Assembly: GCF_003732665.1 (NCBI RefSeq)
Contig: NZ_MOBP01000022.1
Location: 235,585 to 299,584 of the forward strand
DNA length: 64,000 nucleotides
Origin: Pseudomonas frederiksbergensis
Lineage (GTDB): Bacteria; Pseudomonadota; Gammaproteobacteria; Pseudomonadales; Pseudomonadaceae
Direction of reading: 5' to 3'
This document shows positions 8,914 through 17,525 of this stretch, piece after piece. The first letter of the stretch is position 1. Every line of letters starts with the position of its first letter. Position numbers and translations under genes: made by a program. A model generated the notes under the pieces. That model was not told the origin of the DNA, did no database searches, and was given only the letters and a program-made list of their open reading frames with translations.

Positions 8914-10296
8914 TTAATTATCGGGGCGATTGACCAGCCAATCGAACAGCAGGCGTGTATCGCCACGCGGCGGTGTCATCTGTGGCGGTCGTGGATTCTG
9001 AATGCTGGGGCCGGCGCAAATGACCGGACGATCCGGATCGCTGTCGAGAAAACTGATGAATACCTCGCTGCCGGCCACGGGCAACCCGGATGCACCCATG
9101 GCCAGCGGCAGCCACAGTCCGACAGACACTTGCGCAGCCGATTCCGGCCACAGGCAGACCTGAATCCGGCCTTGTTCATCGAGCTCCGGCGGTTGCCCGG
9201 GCGTGCCCAGCACCCGGGCCGGTTGATAGCCGGGGATGTTCGGCCGGGGTTGTTTAAGCGCCGGTCGGAACTCCGTTGACCAGGGAATGGCGCTGAACCG
9301 GTTGCAGTAGCCGGGGCCTTCGACCGGGCCATCCGCGAGGATCGACGGTTGGTGCCCCTGGTGCCGGATTTCGGTGAGCAGCCATTGATCGTTGAAACCC
9401 GATATCGGGTGTTCCTCCACTTGCACGATACGGCCGCTGAGCAACGCAGTCTGATCGCTCTGGCCATGGATTTGGCGTTGCTGGCAGCGCAGCCGCTCCA
9501 ATGTGCGACGACTGCGTTGATCACGGTTCAGCGCCGTTTTGCCGCTCAGCGGATGATTGGCCGCGCCAAAGCTGTCGGCGCCCGTGCTTCTGTCCCGGGC
9601 CTGGGGCGGCGCAAGGATCAGCGGCGAATCATGGCGCTGGAACAATTCGCGGATCGCGGCGAATTCAGGCTCGTCCAATGGCTGGTCATGAAAGGGCGTC
9701 AGCACCGGTTCCTGGGGGAAACTCAGGCTGTCATCGGCCAGCACCAGTACATGCCCGTCACGCCGGTGTTCGAAGTGATAGTGGATGCCTTCCTCTTCGC
9801 AGAGCCGATGCAGCAGGGCCAGATCAGTTTCTTCGTACTGGATGCAAAAGGGCCGCACCGGATAGTGCCCGGTGCTCAGCTCAAAGCGGTAGCTGAGCCT
9901 GGGCAGGGCATGCTCTTCCAATAATTGCCGCAGGATCGCTGGCACGCTGAGCTGATGAAACACGCGGCGTACACGCTGTTGTTCGAGGTTTTGCAGATAG
10001 GGCACCAACGTCAGTCGATACCCGACCCGATGCGGGCCGCGATGTTCTCGGCGGGCGCTGTGGAGAATGCCGTGGAAACCGTCTTCCTCACCCAGGCTCA
10101 GGAACACCGGTTGTTGCAGCAGAGGGGCGAGGTTCATGGCCGGGGCCAGCCCTATCACTTCGATGTCGAAGCGATAGGGCTGGTTGAGGCCTTCGCGACC
10201 GTTGAACTGCAACACCTGCAAACTCAAATCAGCCTCGACGAGGGTCAAGGTGAAGGGACTTTCCTTGTCGTTGTGCATCGAGTGCGCTTCTGCCAT
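8914..10296 (-). CDS. Short orphan VgrG (type VI secretion tip protein-like)
   Basis: The 460-residue protein has the gp27-like part of VgrG (FDIEVIGLAPAMNLAPLLQQPV and later ILRQLLEEHALP, CIQYEETDLALLHRLCEEEGIHYHFEH) and a gp5-like OB fold (ARVLGTPGQPPELDEQGRIQV, then PLAMGASGLPVAGSEVFISFLDSDPDRPVI). It stops about 35 residues after the OB fold, where full VgrGs (roughly 600 or more residues) continue into the beta-helical needle. No other T6SS gene, PAAR protein, effector or immunity gene adjoins it. Two starts are possible (10296 or 10278); neither has a clear ribosome site. It may be a needle-less tip variant or a remnant of a larger island. Confidence 0.82.
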   Translation of the reverse strand: MAEAHSMHNDKESPFTLTLVEADLSLQVLQFNGREGLNQPYRFDIEVIGLAPAMNLAPLLQQPVFLSLGEEDGFHGILHSARREHRGPHRVGYRLTLVPYLQNLEQQRVRRVFHQLSVPAILRQLLEEHALPRLSYRFELSTGHYPVRPFCIQYEETDLALLHRLCEEEGIHYHFEHRRDGHVLVLADDSLSFPQEPVLTPFHDQPLDEPEFAAIRELFQRHDSPLILAPPQARDRSTGADSFGAANHPLSGKTALNRDQRSRRTLERLRCQQRQIHGQSDQTALLSGRIVQVEEHPISGFNDQWLLTEIRHQGHQPSILADGPVEGPGYCNRFSAIPWSTEFRPALKQPRPNIPGYQPARVLGTPGQPPELDEQGRIQVCLWPESAAQVSVGLWLPLAMGASGLPVAGSEVFISFLDSDPDRPVICAGPSIQNPRPPQMTPPRGDTRLLFDWLVNRPDN

Positions 10297-10512
10297 GAAA
10301 TACGGGGCGCAGAGGGTACGAAACCACGGCCTCGAATAGTCACCGCAAATCGACTTTTCAGAATTGCCCTACAAGCCCTGTTGAAGATGCCGATGCATCA
10401 CGGCGCTAAACAGGATGGAATTTTTGGTCGATTGCCAACTTTAGGCCGTATAAACTTGGCGCCATGCGTCGGCCAATAGATGTCTCGGCGCCACAGATCA
10501 AGAGAGTGAGTA

Positions 10513-11220
10513 ATGGGCGCACAGTGGAAGGTTAAACACAAAGAAGCGGCATCCAACGCCAAGGGCAAGATCTTCGGCAAACTGGTGAAGGAAATCACCA
10601 TTGCTGCGCGTAACGGTGCCGATACTGCCACCAACGCACACTTGCGTCTGGTGGTCGAGCAGGCCAAGAAAGCCTCGATGCCCAAGGAAACCCTGGACCG
10701 CGCGATCAAGAAAGGCGCGGGCCTGCTGGGCGAAACCGTGCAATACCATCGCGTGACCTACGAAGGCTTCGCTCCGCATCAGGTGCCGCTGATCGTTGAA
10801 TGCGTGACTGACAACATCAACCGTACCGTGGCGGAAATCCGCGTGGCGTTCCGCAAGGGCCAATTGGGTGCTTCCGGTTCGGTGGCCTGGGACTTCAACC
10901 ACGTCGGCATGATCGAGGCGTCCCCGGACAGCCCCGACGCCGACCCGGAAATGGCCGCCATCGAAGCCGGTGCCCAGGATTTCGAGCCGGGTGACGAAGA
11001 GGGCACGACCCTGTTCCTGACCGAACCAGCGGACCTCGACGCCGTGCAGAAAGCGCTGCCTGGGCAGGGTTTTACCGTGTTGTCCGCCAAGTTGGGCTAC
11101 CAGCCGAAGAACCCGGTCAGCGGTTTGAGCGATGAGCAAATGGCTGAAGTCGAAGCGTTCCTGGAAGGCCTCGATAACCATGATGATGTGCAGGATATGT
11201 TTGTCGGGTTGGCGGGTTAA
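10513..11220 (+). CDS. YebC/PmpR-family protein
   Basis: The 235-residue product belongs to the YebC/TACO1 family: GAQWKVKHKEAASNAKGKIFGKLVKEITIAAR at the N terminus, then NAHLRLVVEQAKKASMPKETLDRAIKKG and YEGFAPHQVPLIVECVTDNINRTVAEIR. Members are reported as DNA-binding regulators (PmpR) and as translation factors that relieve ribosome stalling. The start MGAQWKVKHK differs from the canonical YebC beginning (MAGHSKWANIKH), and it is not beside ruvC, so it is probably the second, YeeN-like paralogue. GAGTGAG upstream of the ATG can serve as ribosome site. Confidence 0.92.
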   Translation: MGAQWKVKHKEAASNAKGKIFGKLVKEITIAARNGADTATNAHLRLVVEQAKKASMPKETLDRAIKKGAGLLGETVQYHRVTYEGFAPHQVPLIVECVTDNINRTVAEIRVAFRKGQLGASGSVAWDFNHVGMIEASPDSPDADPEMAAIEAGAQDFEPGDEEGTTLFLTEPADLDAVQKALPGQGFTVLSAKLGYQPKNPVSGLSDEQMAEVEAFLEGLDNHDDVQDMFVGLAG

Positions 11221-11240
11221 TTTGTTTCGTCAGTAATACC

Positions 11241-11337
11241 GCTTTCGCGAGCAGGCTCGCTCCCACAGTGGTTTTGTGTCGTACACAAAATGTGTGATCA
11301 ACATTAATTCCCTGTGGGAGCGGGCTTGCTCGCGAAT
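11241..11337. repeat. Pair of REP arms, outward orientation
   Basis: REP arms at 11241-11268 and 11312-11337 face away from each other across a 43-base linker carrying GTACACAAAATGTGTG. The linker resembles those between neighbouring REPINs elsewhere in the window, so this looks like the junction remnant of two REPINs. Confidence 0.85.
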
Positions 11338-11350
11338 GACCGCGCAGCGG

Positions 11351-12664
11351 TCACCGACTATTCAGTTCCCGCACCACTTCTGTGAACCCAGGTCGAGCAA
11401 GCACATCCGGCTGACAGCACCGGCGCTGCAAATCCTCCAGCGCCAACTGCTCTTCATCGCTCAACCCCGAATCAATCCGCTCCAGCAATTCCCCCAACAA
11501 CACCCCGAACGCCCGCACTTCAATGCGTTGCAGCGCACGGGTTTCAAGGCTGTCCGTGGTGGCGTGGAAAGAAGCACCACCAAAGTCCCCCAGCAAACAA
11601 TCACCGTCCTCGTTCCACATAATATTGTGGGCGTAGAGATCGCCGTGGGTGATGCCTTGCTCGTGCAGATGCTCGGCCGCCGACGCGATGCCCCGAGCGA
11701 TCCGCAGCGCCACCGCCGCCGAGAAACGGGTGTCATCGCTGTAAACGTCACGGCTGCAAGAGGCCAGGCTCGGCAGTCCGGCCAGGTTGCGGTAACTCGG
11801 ATCAATCAACTGCATCACCAACCCGGCCTGGGCTTGGGGATGGTCGACGATGCGTCCTTCGACGCGGATCAGGTTGGGGTGCAATCCGGCGGTGATGCAG
11901 GCATTCATTTCGTGCAGGGGCGAGCCATCGCTGGTCATTTCGCCTTTGTAGAGTTTCACCGCGACTTCAGTGGTCGGTTGCTGCGCGCGTTCCCAGGTGG
12001 CGCGATGGATGACCCCGGACGCGCCTTCACCGAGTTTTTCCTCAAGCTGCAACGCTGACCACGGGATGCTCGGCGTGGCCTCGAGGGCGGCGGCGTCGGC
12101 TTCGGTTTCCAGGGGGTTACCGGCGTAGGCCAGCCAGGTCAGGGCCGGCAGGGTCAGCAGCCACTCGGGCAGTTCGGTGAAGCGGTTGGCGGAGATGCGC
12201 AGCAGTTCCAGGCGATGGCACTGCATCAGGCTTTCGGGCAGTTGCTGCAAGTGGTTGCCGGACAGCATGAGTTTTTGCAGAAGCGGACGTTCGCCCAGCT
12301 CGGTGGGCAGTTCACTGATGCGGTTGTCGGTCAGGATCAGCCAGCGCAGCAGTGGCGGCAACGCGGTGCCTGGCACCCGTTCGATGCGGTTGGCGCGAAA
12401 GCCGATCATGCTCAGCGCCGCGCACTGGCCCAGGCATTGCGGCAGTTCGGTGAACGGGTTGTCCGAGCAGAACAGGATGCGCAAACGGGTCAGGCGATGC
12501 AGGTCATCCGGCAGGCGGGTCAAGGCGTTGCCGCTGAGGTTGAGAATCTCCAGCGTATCCGCCAGGTCGAAGATTTCCCGGGGGAACTCGGTGAGGCCGC
12601 AGGACAGGTCCAGACGGGTGATGCCGGCCAGCTCGCCGGACTGCAGTTGTGCGAGGGTATTCAT
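11351..12664 (-). CDS. Leucine-rich repeat protein with C-terminal protein kinase domain
   Basis: The 437-residue product fuses two modules. Residues about 15-185 hold roughly seven leucine-rich repeats of the LxxLxLxxNxLxxLP type (for example LEILNLSGNALTRLPDDL and LQKLMLSGNHLQQLPESL). Residues about 205-437 hold a eukaryotic-like kinase: glycine loop LGEGASGV (211-218), VAVKLYKG with the ATP lysine near 237, catalytic loop HGDLYAHN (340-347, HRD changed to HGD) and metal-binding DFG (360-362). The catalytic residues are therefore kept. No signal peptide is visible, so it is probably cytoplasmic. The start at 12664 is preferred to 12721 because the extra 19 residues look non-homologous; neither has a strong ribosome site. 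Substrate and pathway are unknown. Confidence 0.87.
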   Translation of the reverse strand: MNTLAQLQSGELAGITRLDLSCGLTEFPREIFDLADTLEILNLSGNALTRLPDDLHRLTRLRILFCSDNPFTELPQCLGQCAALSMIGFRANRIERVPGTALPPLLRWLILTDNRISELPTELGERPLLQKLMLSGNHLQQLPESLMQCHRLELLRISANRFTELPEWLLTLPALTWLAYAGNPLETEADAAALEATPSIPWSALQLEEKLGEGASGVIHRATWERAQQPTTEVAVKLYKGEMTSDGSPLHEMNACITAGLHPNLIRVEGRIVDHPQAQAGLVMQLIDPSYRNLAGLPSLASCSRDVYSDDTRFSAAVALRIARGIASAAEHLHEQGITHGDLYAHNIMWNEDGDCLLGDFGGASFHATTDSLETRALQRIEVRAFGVLLGELLERIDSGLSDEEQLALEDLQRRCCQPDVLARPGFTEVVRELNSR

Positions 12665-12750
12665 GAACGGATTCGCTATTGATCGGGAAGAGGGCTGTGG
12701 GGGCCTGAAGATGGGCTGCATGATAGCGGGAGTTTGTGGTGTCAGTCAGG

Positions 12751-12850
12751 CCGCCTTCGCGAGCAAGCCCGCTCCCACAGTGGTTTTGTGGACTACACAA
12801 AATCTGTGGCCAACACAAATCCCCTGTGGGAGCGGGCTTGCTCGCGAAGA
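12751..12850. repeat. Pair of REP arms, outward orientation
   Basis: Two REP arms pointing away from each other across a linker containing GACTACACAAAATCTGTGG, much like the pair at 11241-11337 on the other side of the kinase gene. Confidence 0.87.
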
Positions 12851-12879
12851 GGCCGGCAGCCATCCCCAAAATCTATCTT

Positions 12880-13995
12880 TTAAACAGGCTCCCGGACTTC
12901 CACCAACTGCCCCAGGCGACTGCGCGTGCGCGCCAGGTCAATGGCATCCCCATCCAGGCTTTCGCGCAACGACCGCTGCCCGAGCAACACCAGATGCTTG
13001 TCCTGATCGTACAAAACGTCGATCAGGTTGATAAACCGTTGCTGCGCCGCCATCGAGCAACTGGCCAGGCTCGGCAGTTCGTCGATGATCCAGTGATCGA
13101 ATCGGCGGCACAGTTCCAGATAATCCATGACCGCCGTGGGCTGGTCGCACAGATCGCTGAAGGTGAAGCCGACGGTGCGCCCCTCGCAGTAGCGCGCCGG
13201 CAGATGCCGGGTCCCGACGGGCAACATGAGGGTGGCGACGCTTTCCGGCAGGTTCAACCGCTGACGTTGAGGCTGCGTCGCCGGCCACACGTACTGGCCC
13301 TGGGTAAACACCTGCTGGGTGTGGGTTCGCGCCTGACTTCGGTAGTCGTGGGGGCCGCCGACTTCCATGACGTGCATGCGCGTATTGATCAGGTCGATCA
13401 CCGGTTTGAAACGTGCGTGGTACAGCGGGTTGGGCAGCAAGCCTTCCGGTGGGTAATTGGAAGTGACCAGCAGCAAAATGCCCCGGCGAAACAGGGCCTT
13501 GAACAGCCGCGTAATGAGCATCGCATCGCCGATGTCATGGACGTGAAACTCGTCGAAACACAACACCCGACAATCGCGCAGCAACTCATCGAGGGTCGCC
13601 GCCAGGGCATCGGGCTGCTCGCGATGGTTGAACATGCCCTGGTGCAGTTGAGCGAAAAACTCATGGAAGTGCAGGCGTTGTTTTTGCGCGAGAGGCATGG
13701 CCTGGAAGAAACCATCCAGCAGCCAGCTTTTGCCGCGCCCCACCGCGCCATGCAGATACAGACCAGGCAGGATTTTCGCCGACTGACCCAGCAACGTTGT
13801 CGCCTGTTGGGCCATGCGGTCGATGACCCGTTGCTGGCTGTGGCTAAGGGTGTAGCCCTGGGCGAGTGCCTTGTGGTGGAAATAGTCGTGGATGACTCGA
13901 TGATTGGCCGGCAGTGCGGTGGTTCTGCCGAACAAGCGGCGCAGCGCGGGCCAGCGTGGTGTGAGACGCAAACGGATTGGCGGTCGAATGGCCAC
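12880..13995 (-). CDS. ZapE/AFG1-family ATPase (paralogue)
   Basis: The protein is an AAA+ ATPase of the AFG1/ZapE family. Walker A is seen in GLYLHGAVGRGKSWLLDGF, Walker B in CRVLCFDEFHVHDIGDAM, followed by ITRLFKALFRRGILLLVTSNYPPEGL with the sensor Asn. ZapE acts at the division site in E. coli; mitochondrial AFG1 helps protein quality control. The region before Walker A is unlike E. coli ZapE, so this may be a second, diverged family member. A GTG at 13995 is chosen as start (371 residues) because GGGGGTGA lies 7 bases upstream; an ATG at 14124 without ribosome site would add 43 residues. No operon partner is apparent. Confidence 0.82.
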   Translation of the reverse strand: MAIRPPIRLRLTPRWPALRRLFGRTTALPANHRVIHDYFHHKALAQGYTLSHSQQRVIDRMAQQATTLLGQSAKILPGLYLHGAVGRGKSWLLDGFFQAMPLAQKQRLHFHEFFAQLHQGMFNHREQPDALAATLDELLRDCRVLCFDEFHVHDIGDAMLITRLFKALFRRGILLLVTSNYPPEGLLPNPLYHARFKPVIDLINTRMHVMEVGGPHDYRSQARTHTQQVFTQGQYVWPATQPQRQRLNLPESVATLMLPVGTRHLPARYCEGRTVGFTFSDLCDQPTAVMDYLELCRRFDHWIIDELPSLASCSMAAQQRFINLIDVLYDQDKHLVLLGQRSLRESLDGDAIDLARTRSRLGQLVEVREPV

Positions 13996-14145
13996 GATAC
14001 TGTCACCCCCGGGTTCTTCAGGCCGGCTCACCGAGCTGCGGCGGCGTAGTTTAACCAGATGGAGAATTGTCCTACCACCCGTGCTGATTGAGACGTCGCC
14101 AAGTGAGACAGAAATCTGCGGCATGTACAGGTTATTTCCCGCAGC

Positions 14146-14176
14146 TGTATCGAGGTTTTACCAACAAATCGATACA
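14146..14176. promoter_or_regulatory. Inverted repeat upstream of the pilus operon
   Basis: TGTATCGA-N15-TCGATACA is a perfect 8-base inverted repeat, 105 bases before the first pilin gene. Its position suggests an operator for a dimeric regulator of the pilus operon. No candidate regulator gene is adjacent. Confidence 0.5.
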
Positions 14177-14280
14177 TATTGCCTCCACTTTGCTGGATCC
14201 AATCGATCCCGCTCACTGGCGAATTCCCGATGGGTTGCTAACCTGATTTTCAGGAGTCACCCCTCACAAGGAACGGGGCC

Positions 14281-14808
14281 GTGAAAGGACGTTGGATTTT
14301 GGTCATCCTGGGCATGATGCTCGGCACATCGGTATTGGCCGCAGAACTTCAGGTGCAAGTACGCGTCGATGTGCAGCGCGGTTGCCAGTTGGTGGGGCAA
14401 CAACGCAGCGCCGGCGTCGAACAATTGGGGGCGCTGGATTTCGGCAGCACGGCGCGCCTGGATGATCCGGGCGGCCCTTTGGGGGCAGCGCTGATGAACG
14501 AGCGCCTGCCACGCCTGGAATGTAATCCCGACACCCCTTATCAACTGCGTGTCGATGGCGGCCAGCACGGCGGCGTCGGCGATGTGCGCTACATGGCGGG
14601 TGCCGCCGAACACAGCAAACCCATTCCTTACCGGCTCTACCAGGACCCCGCGCGGTTGATCCCGCTGGCGGTGAACGTCCCGGTGAGCGGCCGCGTGCCG
14701 GACAGCGGTTCCGTGGATTTACCTTTGTATGCCCGTATCGAACGACTGGCGGAGATTCCCCGTGTCAGCCGTTATTCAGACCTGGTGAAAGTGACTGTCA
14801 CCTGGTAG
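14281..14808 (+). CDS. Spore coat U (SCPU) domain pilin subunit 1 of CupE/Csu-like operon
   Basis: The 175-residue product has a signal peptide (GRWILVILGMMLGTSVLAAE) and one SCPU domain, the pilin fold of archaic chaperone-usher systems, with two cysteines (RGCQLVG and LECNPDT), the GALDFGSTARLD strand and a C-terminal RYSDLVKVTVTW donor-like end. It starts with GTG, with AGGA upstream. It is the first of four SCPU genes before the chaperone gene and more divergent than the next three, so it may be a minor or adaptor subunit. Confidence 0.82.
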   Translation: MKGRWILVILGMMLGTSVLAAELQVQVRVDVQRGCQLVGQQRSAGVEQLGALDFGSTARLDDPGGPLGAALMNERLPRLECNPDTPYQLRVDGGQHGGVGDVRYMAGAAEHSKPIPYRLYQDPARLIPLAVNVPVSGRVPDSGSVDLPLYARIERLAEIPRVSRYSDLVKVTVTW

Positions 14809-14914
14809 CAGCAACTGTGTAACTGCCCCCGATGGAATCGGGTGGCGCAGGGAAGGGGACGTTCCTCGTTGAGCGTCCGGGTTTCGGCATCCTGAGGGAA
14901 TTGGGATTGGCACT

Positions 14915-15448
14915 ATGACAAGCAAGTACTGGATGGTGATTGCCGTGGGCGCACTGTTTTTGCTCGCCGAGGACGCCCAAGCGGCGGTCAGCGGGCAAAT
15001 CCATGCGCGGCTGATCATCACCGCCGGGTGTGAAGTCACCAATGGCGCCAGTGCCGGTGGCCTGCTCAATGGTGTGGGCAATCTGGATTTCGGCCAGCAA
15101 GGCCCGACCTGGACCACTCCGATCAAGGCCAGCCTCAGCGACAACACCAGCGGCAAGCTGAACGTGGCCTGCAACCCCTCGGTCACCGGGTTCACCGTCA
15201 CCATTGACGGCGGCACCCATGGCGACGGCAGCACCCGACGCCTGAGCAACGGCCGCCAGACCCTCTCTTATCAATTGTTCCTCGATGCTTCCGGCAGCCA
15301 GAGCTACAGCATCGGCCAACAACACAATTTCGCTGTCACCAACGCGGGCCAGATACCGATCCCGGTATTCGGCGCGGTGGTCGCGAATACCCGCGCGGTT
15401 CCGGCCGGTGTCTATACCGACACCCTCATGGTGACGCTCGATTGGTAA
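14915..15448 (+). CDS. SCPU domain pilin subunit 2
   Basis: This 177-residue secreted pilin has a signal peptide ending near EDAQA-AVSG. The SCPU domain shows ARLIITAGCEVTN, GNLDFGQQGPTW, LNVACNPSVTGFTVTIDGGTH and a C-terminal YTDTLMVTLDW motif. The paired cysteines and the VYTDT ending are typical of CsuA/B- and CupE1-type major subunits, so this or the next gene may form the pilus shaft. It is preceded by a 106-base gap and followed by the next pilin gene after 20 bases. Confidence 0.85.
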   Translation: MTSKYWMVIAVGALFLLAEDAQAAVSGQIHARLIITAGCEVTNGASAGGLLNGVGNLDFGQQGPTWTTPIKASLSDNTSGKLNVACNPSVTGFTVTIDGGTHGDGSTRRLSNGRQTLSYQLFLDASGSQSYSIGQQHNFAVTNAGQIPIPVFGAVVANTRAVPAGVYTDTLMVTLDW

Positions 15449-15468
15449 ACCCGTAGAGGACGGACACC

Positions 15469-16005
15469 ATGCACATGCTCGTATCAAGGATAGGTTTGTC
15501 ATTGCTCGGCCTCACGCTGGCGTCCAGCGCCGTTGCGGCCACCACGGTCACCGGCCAGATCACCTCCAGCCTGACCCTGATCAGTAGCTGCCAGGTCAAT
15601 GGCGCCGGCGGTTCCAGTGGCCTGAACTTCGGTGCACTGAACTTCGGCACCGCCAACAGCCTGTTCACCGAGGCCGACGCCCAGGTGCTGGGCGGTGGTG
15701 GCGGGGCGCTCTCGATCCTGTGCTCGAGCGGCACCACCCCGGCGGTGAAAGTCCGCGCCGGCGCCCACGACGGACAGTCTCCCGGGGGCGCCCGTGCCCT
15801 GGCTGATGGCAGTGGCAACTTCGTGCCCTACGACTTGTACACCGATTCCGGGCATTCGCAGATTCTGGCCATCGACGGTGTGATCAACCTCGCGGCCAGC
15901 ACGGGCGTAGCGCAGACCGTGAACATCTACGGCAAAGCCGTGGGCAAGGCCGGGCTGCCGGCCGGGACCTACACCGACACCGTCGCCGTCGAACTGACGT
16001 TCTAG
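15469..16005 (+). CDS. SCPU domain pilin subunit 3
   Basis: The 178-residue product has a signal peptide (LSLLGLTLASSAVAA) and the SCPU pattern: LTLISSCQVNG, LNFGALNFGTANSLF, ALSILCSSGTTPAVKVRAGAHD and a terminal TYTDTVAVELTF. It follows the preceding pilin gene closely and is followed after 4 bases by the fourth, so the group is one transcription unit. Confidence 0.85.
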   Translation: MHMLVSRIGLSLLGLTLASSAVAATTVTGQITSSLTLISSCQVNGAGGSSGLNFGALNFGTANSLFTEADAQVLGGGGGALSILCSSGTTPAVKVRAGAHDGQSPGGARALADGSGNFVPYDLYTDSGHSQILAIDGVINLAASTGVAQTVNIYGKAVGKAGLPAGTYTDTVAVELTF

Positions 16006-16009
16006 GGCG

Positions 16010-16510
16010 ATGGCCCGCCATGGATGGGCGGCGCTGACCTTGCTGTGTGCGGGCAGCGTGCCACTGCCGCTGGCGGCGGTGACCAGCCAGAGTTTCCAGG
16101 TCAGCGCCACGGTGACGGCCGGCTGCCTGGTGGTGGGCGGCGTGTCGAACTACGGCAGCCTCAACTACGGCAGCCGCTCGGCCCTGGCCACCGGCACCGT
16201 GCAAGTCGCGCTGACCGGGGGCGTGCAGTTGCAATGCACGCCGGGGGTGACGCTGAACATGAGCGTCGATGGCGGCCAGTACAACAGCAGCGGGCGGCAT
16301 ATGCAGCTCAATACCGGCAACAACCGGGTGGCCTATTCGCTGTTTCGCGATGCGGCCTTCAGCCAGAGCCTGGGCATCGGCCAGAGCGTCGCCGTGGCCT
16401 ACACCGATGCGAACAACATCCGCCTGCCGATTTACGGTCAGGTGCAGTTACCGGGCAATCAGCCTGGGGGGACGTACAGCGATGTGCTGCAGGTGCAGCT
16501 GTCGTGGTGA
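16010..16510 (+). CDS. SCPU domain pilin subunit 4
   Basis: This 166-residue subunit has a signal peptide (ALTLLCAGSVPLPLAAV) and an SCPU domain with VTAGCLVVGGVSNYGSLNYGS, LQCTPGVTLNMSVDGGQ and a terminal TYSDVLQVQLSW. The ATG lies 4 bases after the preceding stop. A fourth pilin gene before the chaperone gene is one more than in the P. aeruginosa cupE1-E3 order. Confidence 0.84.
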   Translation: MARHGWAALTLLCAGSVPLPLAAVTSQSFQVSATVTAGCLVVGGVSNYGSLNYGSRSALATGTVQVALTGGVQLQCTPGVTLNMSVDGGQYNSSGRHMQLNTGNNRVAYSLFRDAAFSQSLGIGQSVAVAYTDANNIRLPIYGQVQLPGNQPGGTYSDVLQVQLSW

Positions 16511-16527
16511 AAAAAAGGAGCGGGTCA

Positions 16528-17301
16528 ATGGGGTCACAGGTCTTGCGCAGCGCATTGCTGGCGTTGGTGTTACTCGGGGCGGCCCAGGTCCAGGCCGCCA
16601 GTTCGGTGCTGATCTGGCCGATTGACCCGGTGCTGGAGGCCGATCAGCAGGCCAGTGCCTTATGGCTGGAGAACCGTGGCAGCGAGACCGCCAACCTGCA
16701 AATCCGCGTGTTTGCCTGGAGCCAGAGCGGCTTCAACGATCAGTACCAGAACCAGCGCGACGTGATCGGCAGCCCGCCGGTGGCGAAGATCGAACCGGGG
16801 CAGAAACAACTGGTGCGCCTGACCCGGACCAAGGAGGTTCCCCCGGGGCAGGAGCTGGCTTACCGCATCATCATCGACGAAATCCCCTCGGCCACACCAC
16901 CCGCCGCCGAGGACGGCAAGACGGCGGCGGCGATCCGTTTCCAGATGCGTTATTCAGTGCCGCTGTTTGCCTACGGCGCCGGGTTGTGGAGCAAGGAAGA
17001 CGCCACCCGCAAACGTGACCCCAAGGGCGTGGGCGTGCCGGACCTGAGCTGGCGCACCGTGGCGGTGGACGGGCGCCCCTATGTGGAAGTGCGCAACCAG
17101 GGCGCGGTGCATGCACGGTTGACCGATGTGGCGCTGAAGCAGGGTGGGCAGAGCAAACCGCTGGTGGAAGGGTTGCTCGGGTATGTACTGCCCGGCGCGA
17201 TCATGCGCTGGCCGGCGCCCACTGCAATTGCGGGTGATCCGGCGTTGCAGGTGCGGGTGAATGGGGCGACTCAGGTTCAGAGCATCGCACCGCTGCGGTA
17301 G
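16528..17301 (+). CDS. Periplasmic pilus assembly chaperone, CupE4/CsuC-like
   Basis: The 257-residue protein has a signal peptide (LRSALLALVLLGAAQVQA-ASS) and the PapD-like fold: IWPIDPVLEADQQASALWLENRGSETANLQIRVFAW as strand A-B region and KIEPGQKQLVRLTRTKEVPPGQELAYRIIIDEIP, containing the conserved arginine and proline-rich loop that hold pilin C termini. Such chaperones stabilise subunits in the periplasm and bring them to the usher. ATG at 16528 has AAGGAG 8 bases upstream, so an in-frame open stretch beginning further up is not coding. Confidence 0.9.
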   Translation: MGSQVLRSALLALVLLGAAQVQAASSVLIWPIDPVLEADQQASALWLENRGSETANLQIRVFAWSQSGFNDQYQNQRDVIGSPPVAKIEPGQKQLVRLTRTKEVPPGQELAYRIIIDEIPSATPPAAEDGKTAAAIRFQMRYSVPLFAYGAGLWSKEDATRKRDPKGVGVPDLSWRTVAVDGRPYVEVRNQGAVHARLTDVALKQGGQSKPLVEGLLGYVLPGAIMRWPAPTAIAGDPALQVRVNGATQVQSIAPLR

Positions 17302-17310
17302 GGGGGCTTT

Positions 17311-17442
17311 TGTGGCGAGGGGGCTCGCCCCCGTTCGACTGCGAAGCAGTCGTGAAACCATTCAACGCGGTGCTTCTGATAAACCGCATCGTCAGGTTTT
17401 GGGGCCGCTCCGCAGCCTACGGGGGCAAGCCCCCTCGCCACA
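17311..17442. repeat. REP hairpin inside the pilus operon
   Basis: Inverted repeat of the GTGGCGAGGGGGCTCGCCCCC type with a long inner loop, lying between chaperone and usher genes. It could lower usher expression relative to the pilins and chaperone. Confidence 0.9.
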
Positions 17443-17525
17443 AATTGAGACCAGTCAGATAAATCTGACAGGCTGTCAAAGCTGGGCACAGGAGGAACCT
17501 GTCCATTGACGGACAAACAACACGA

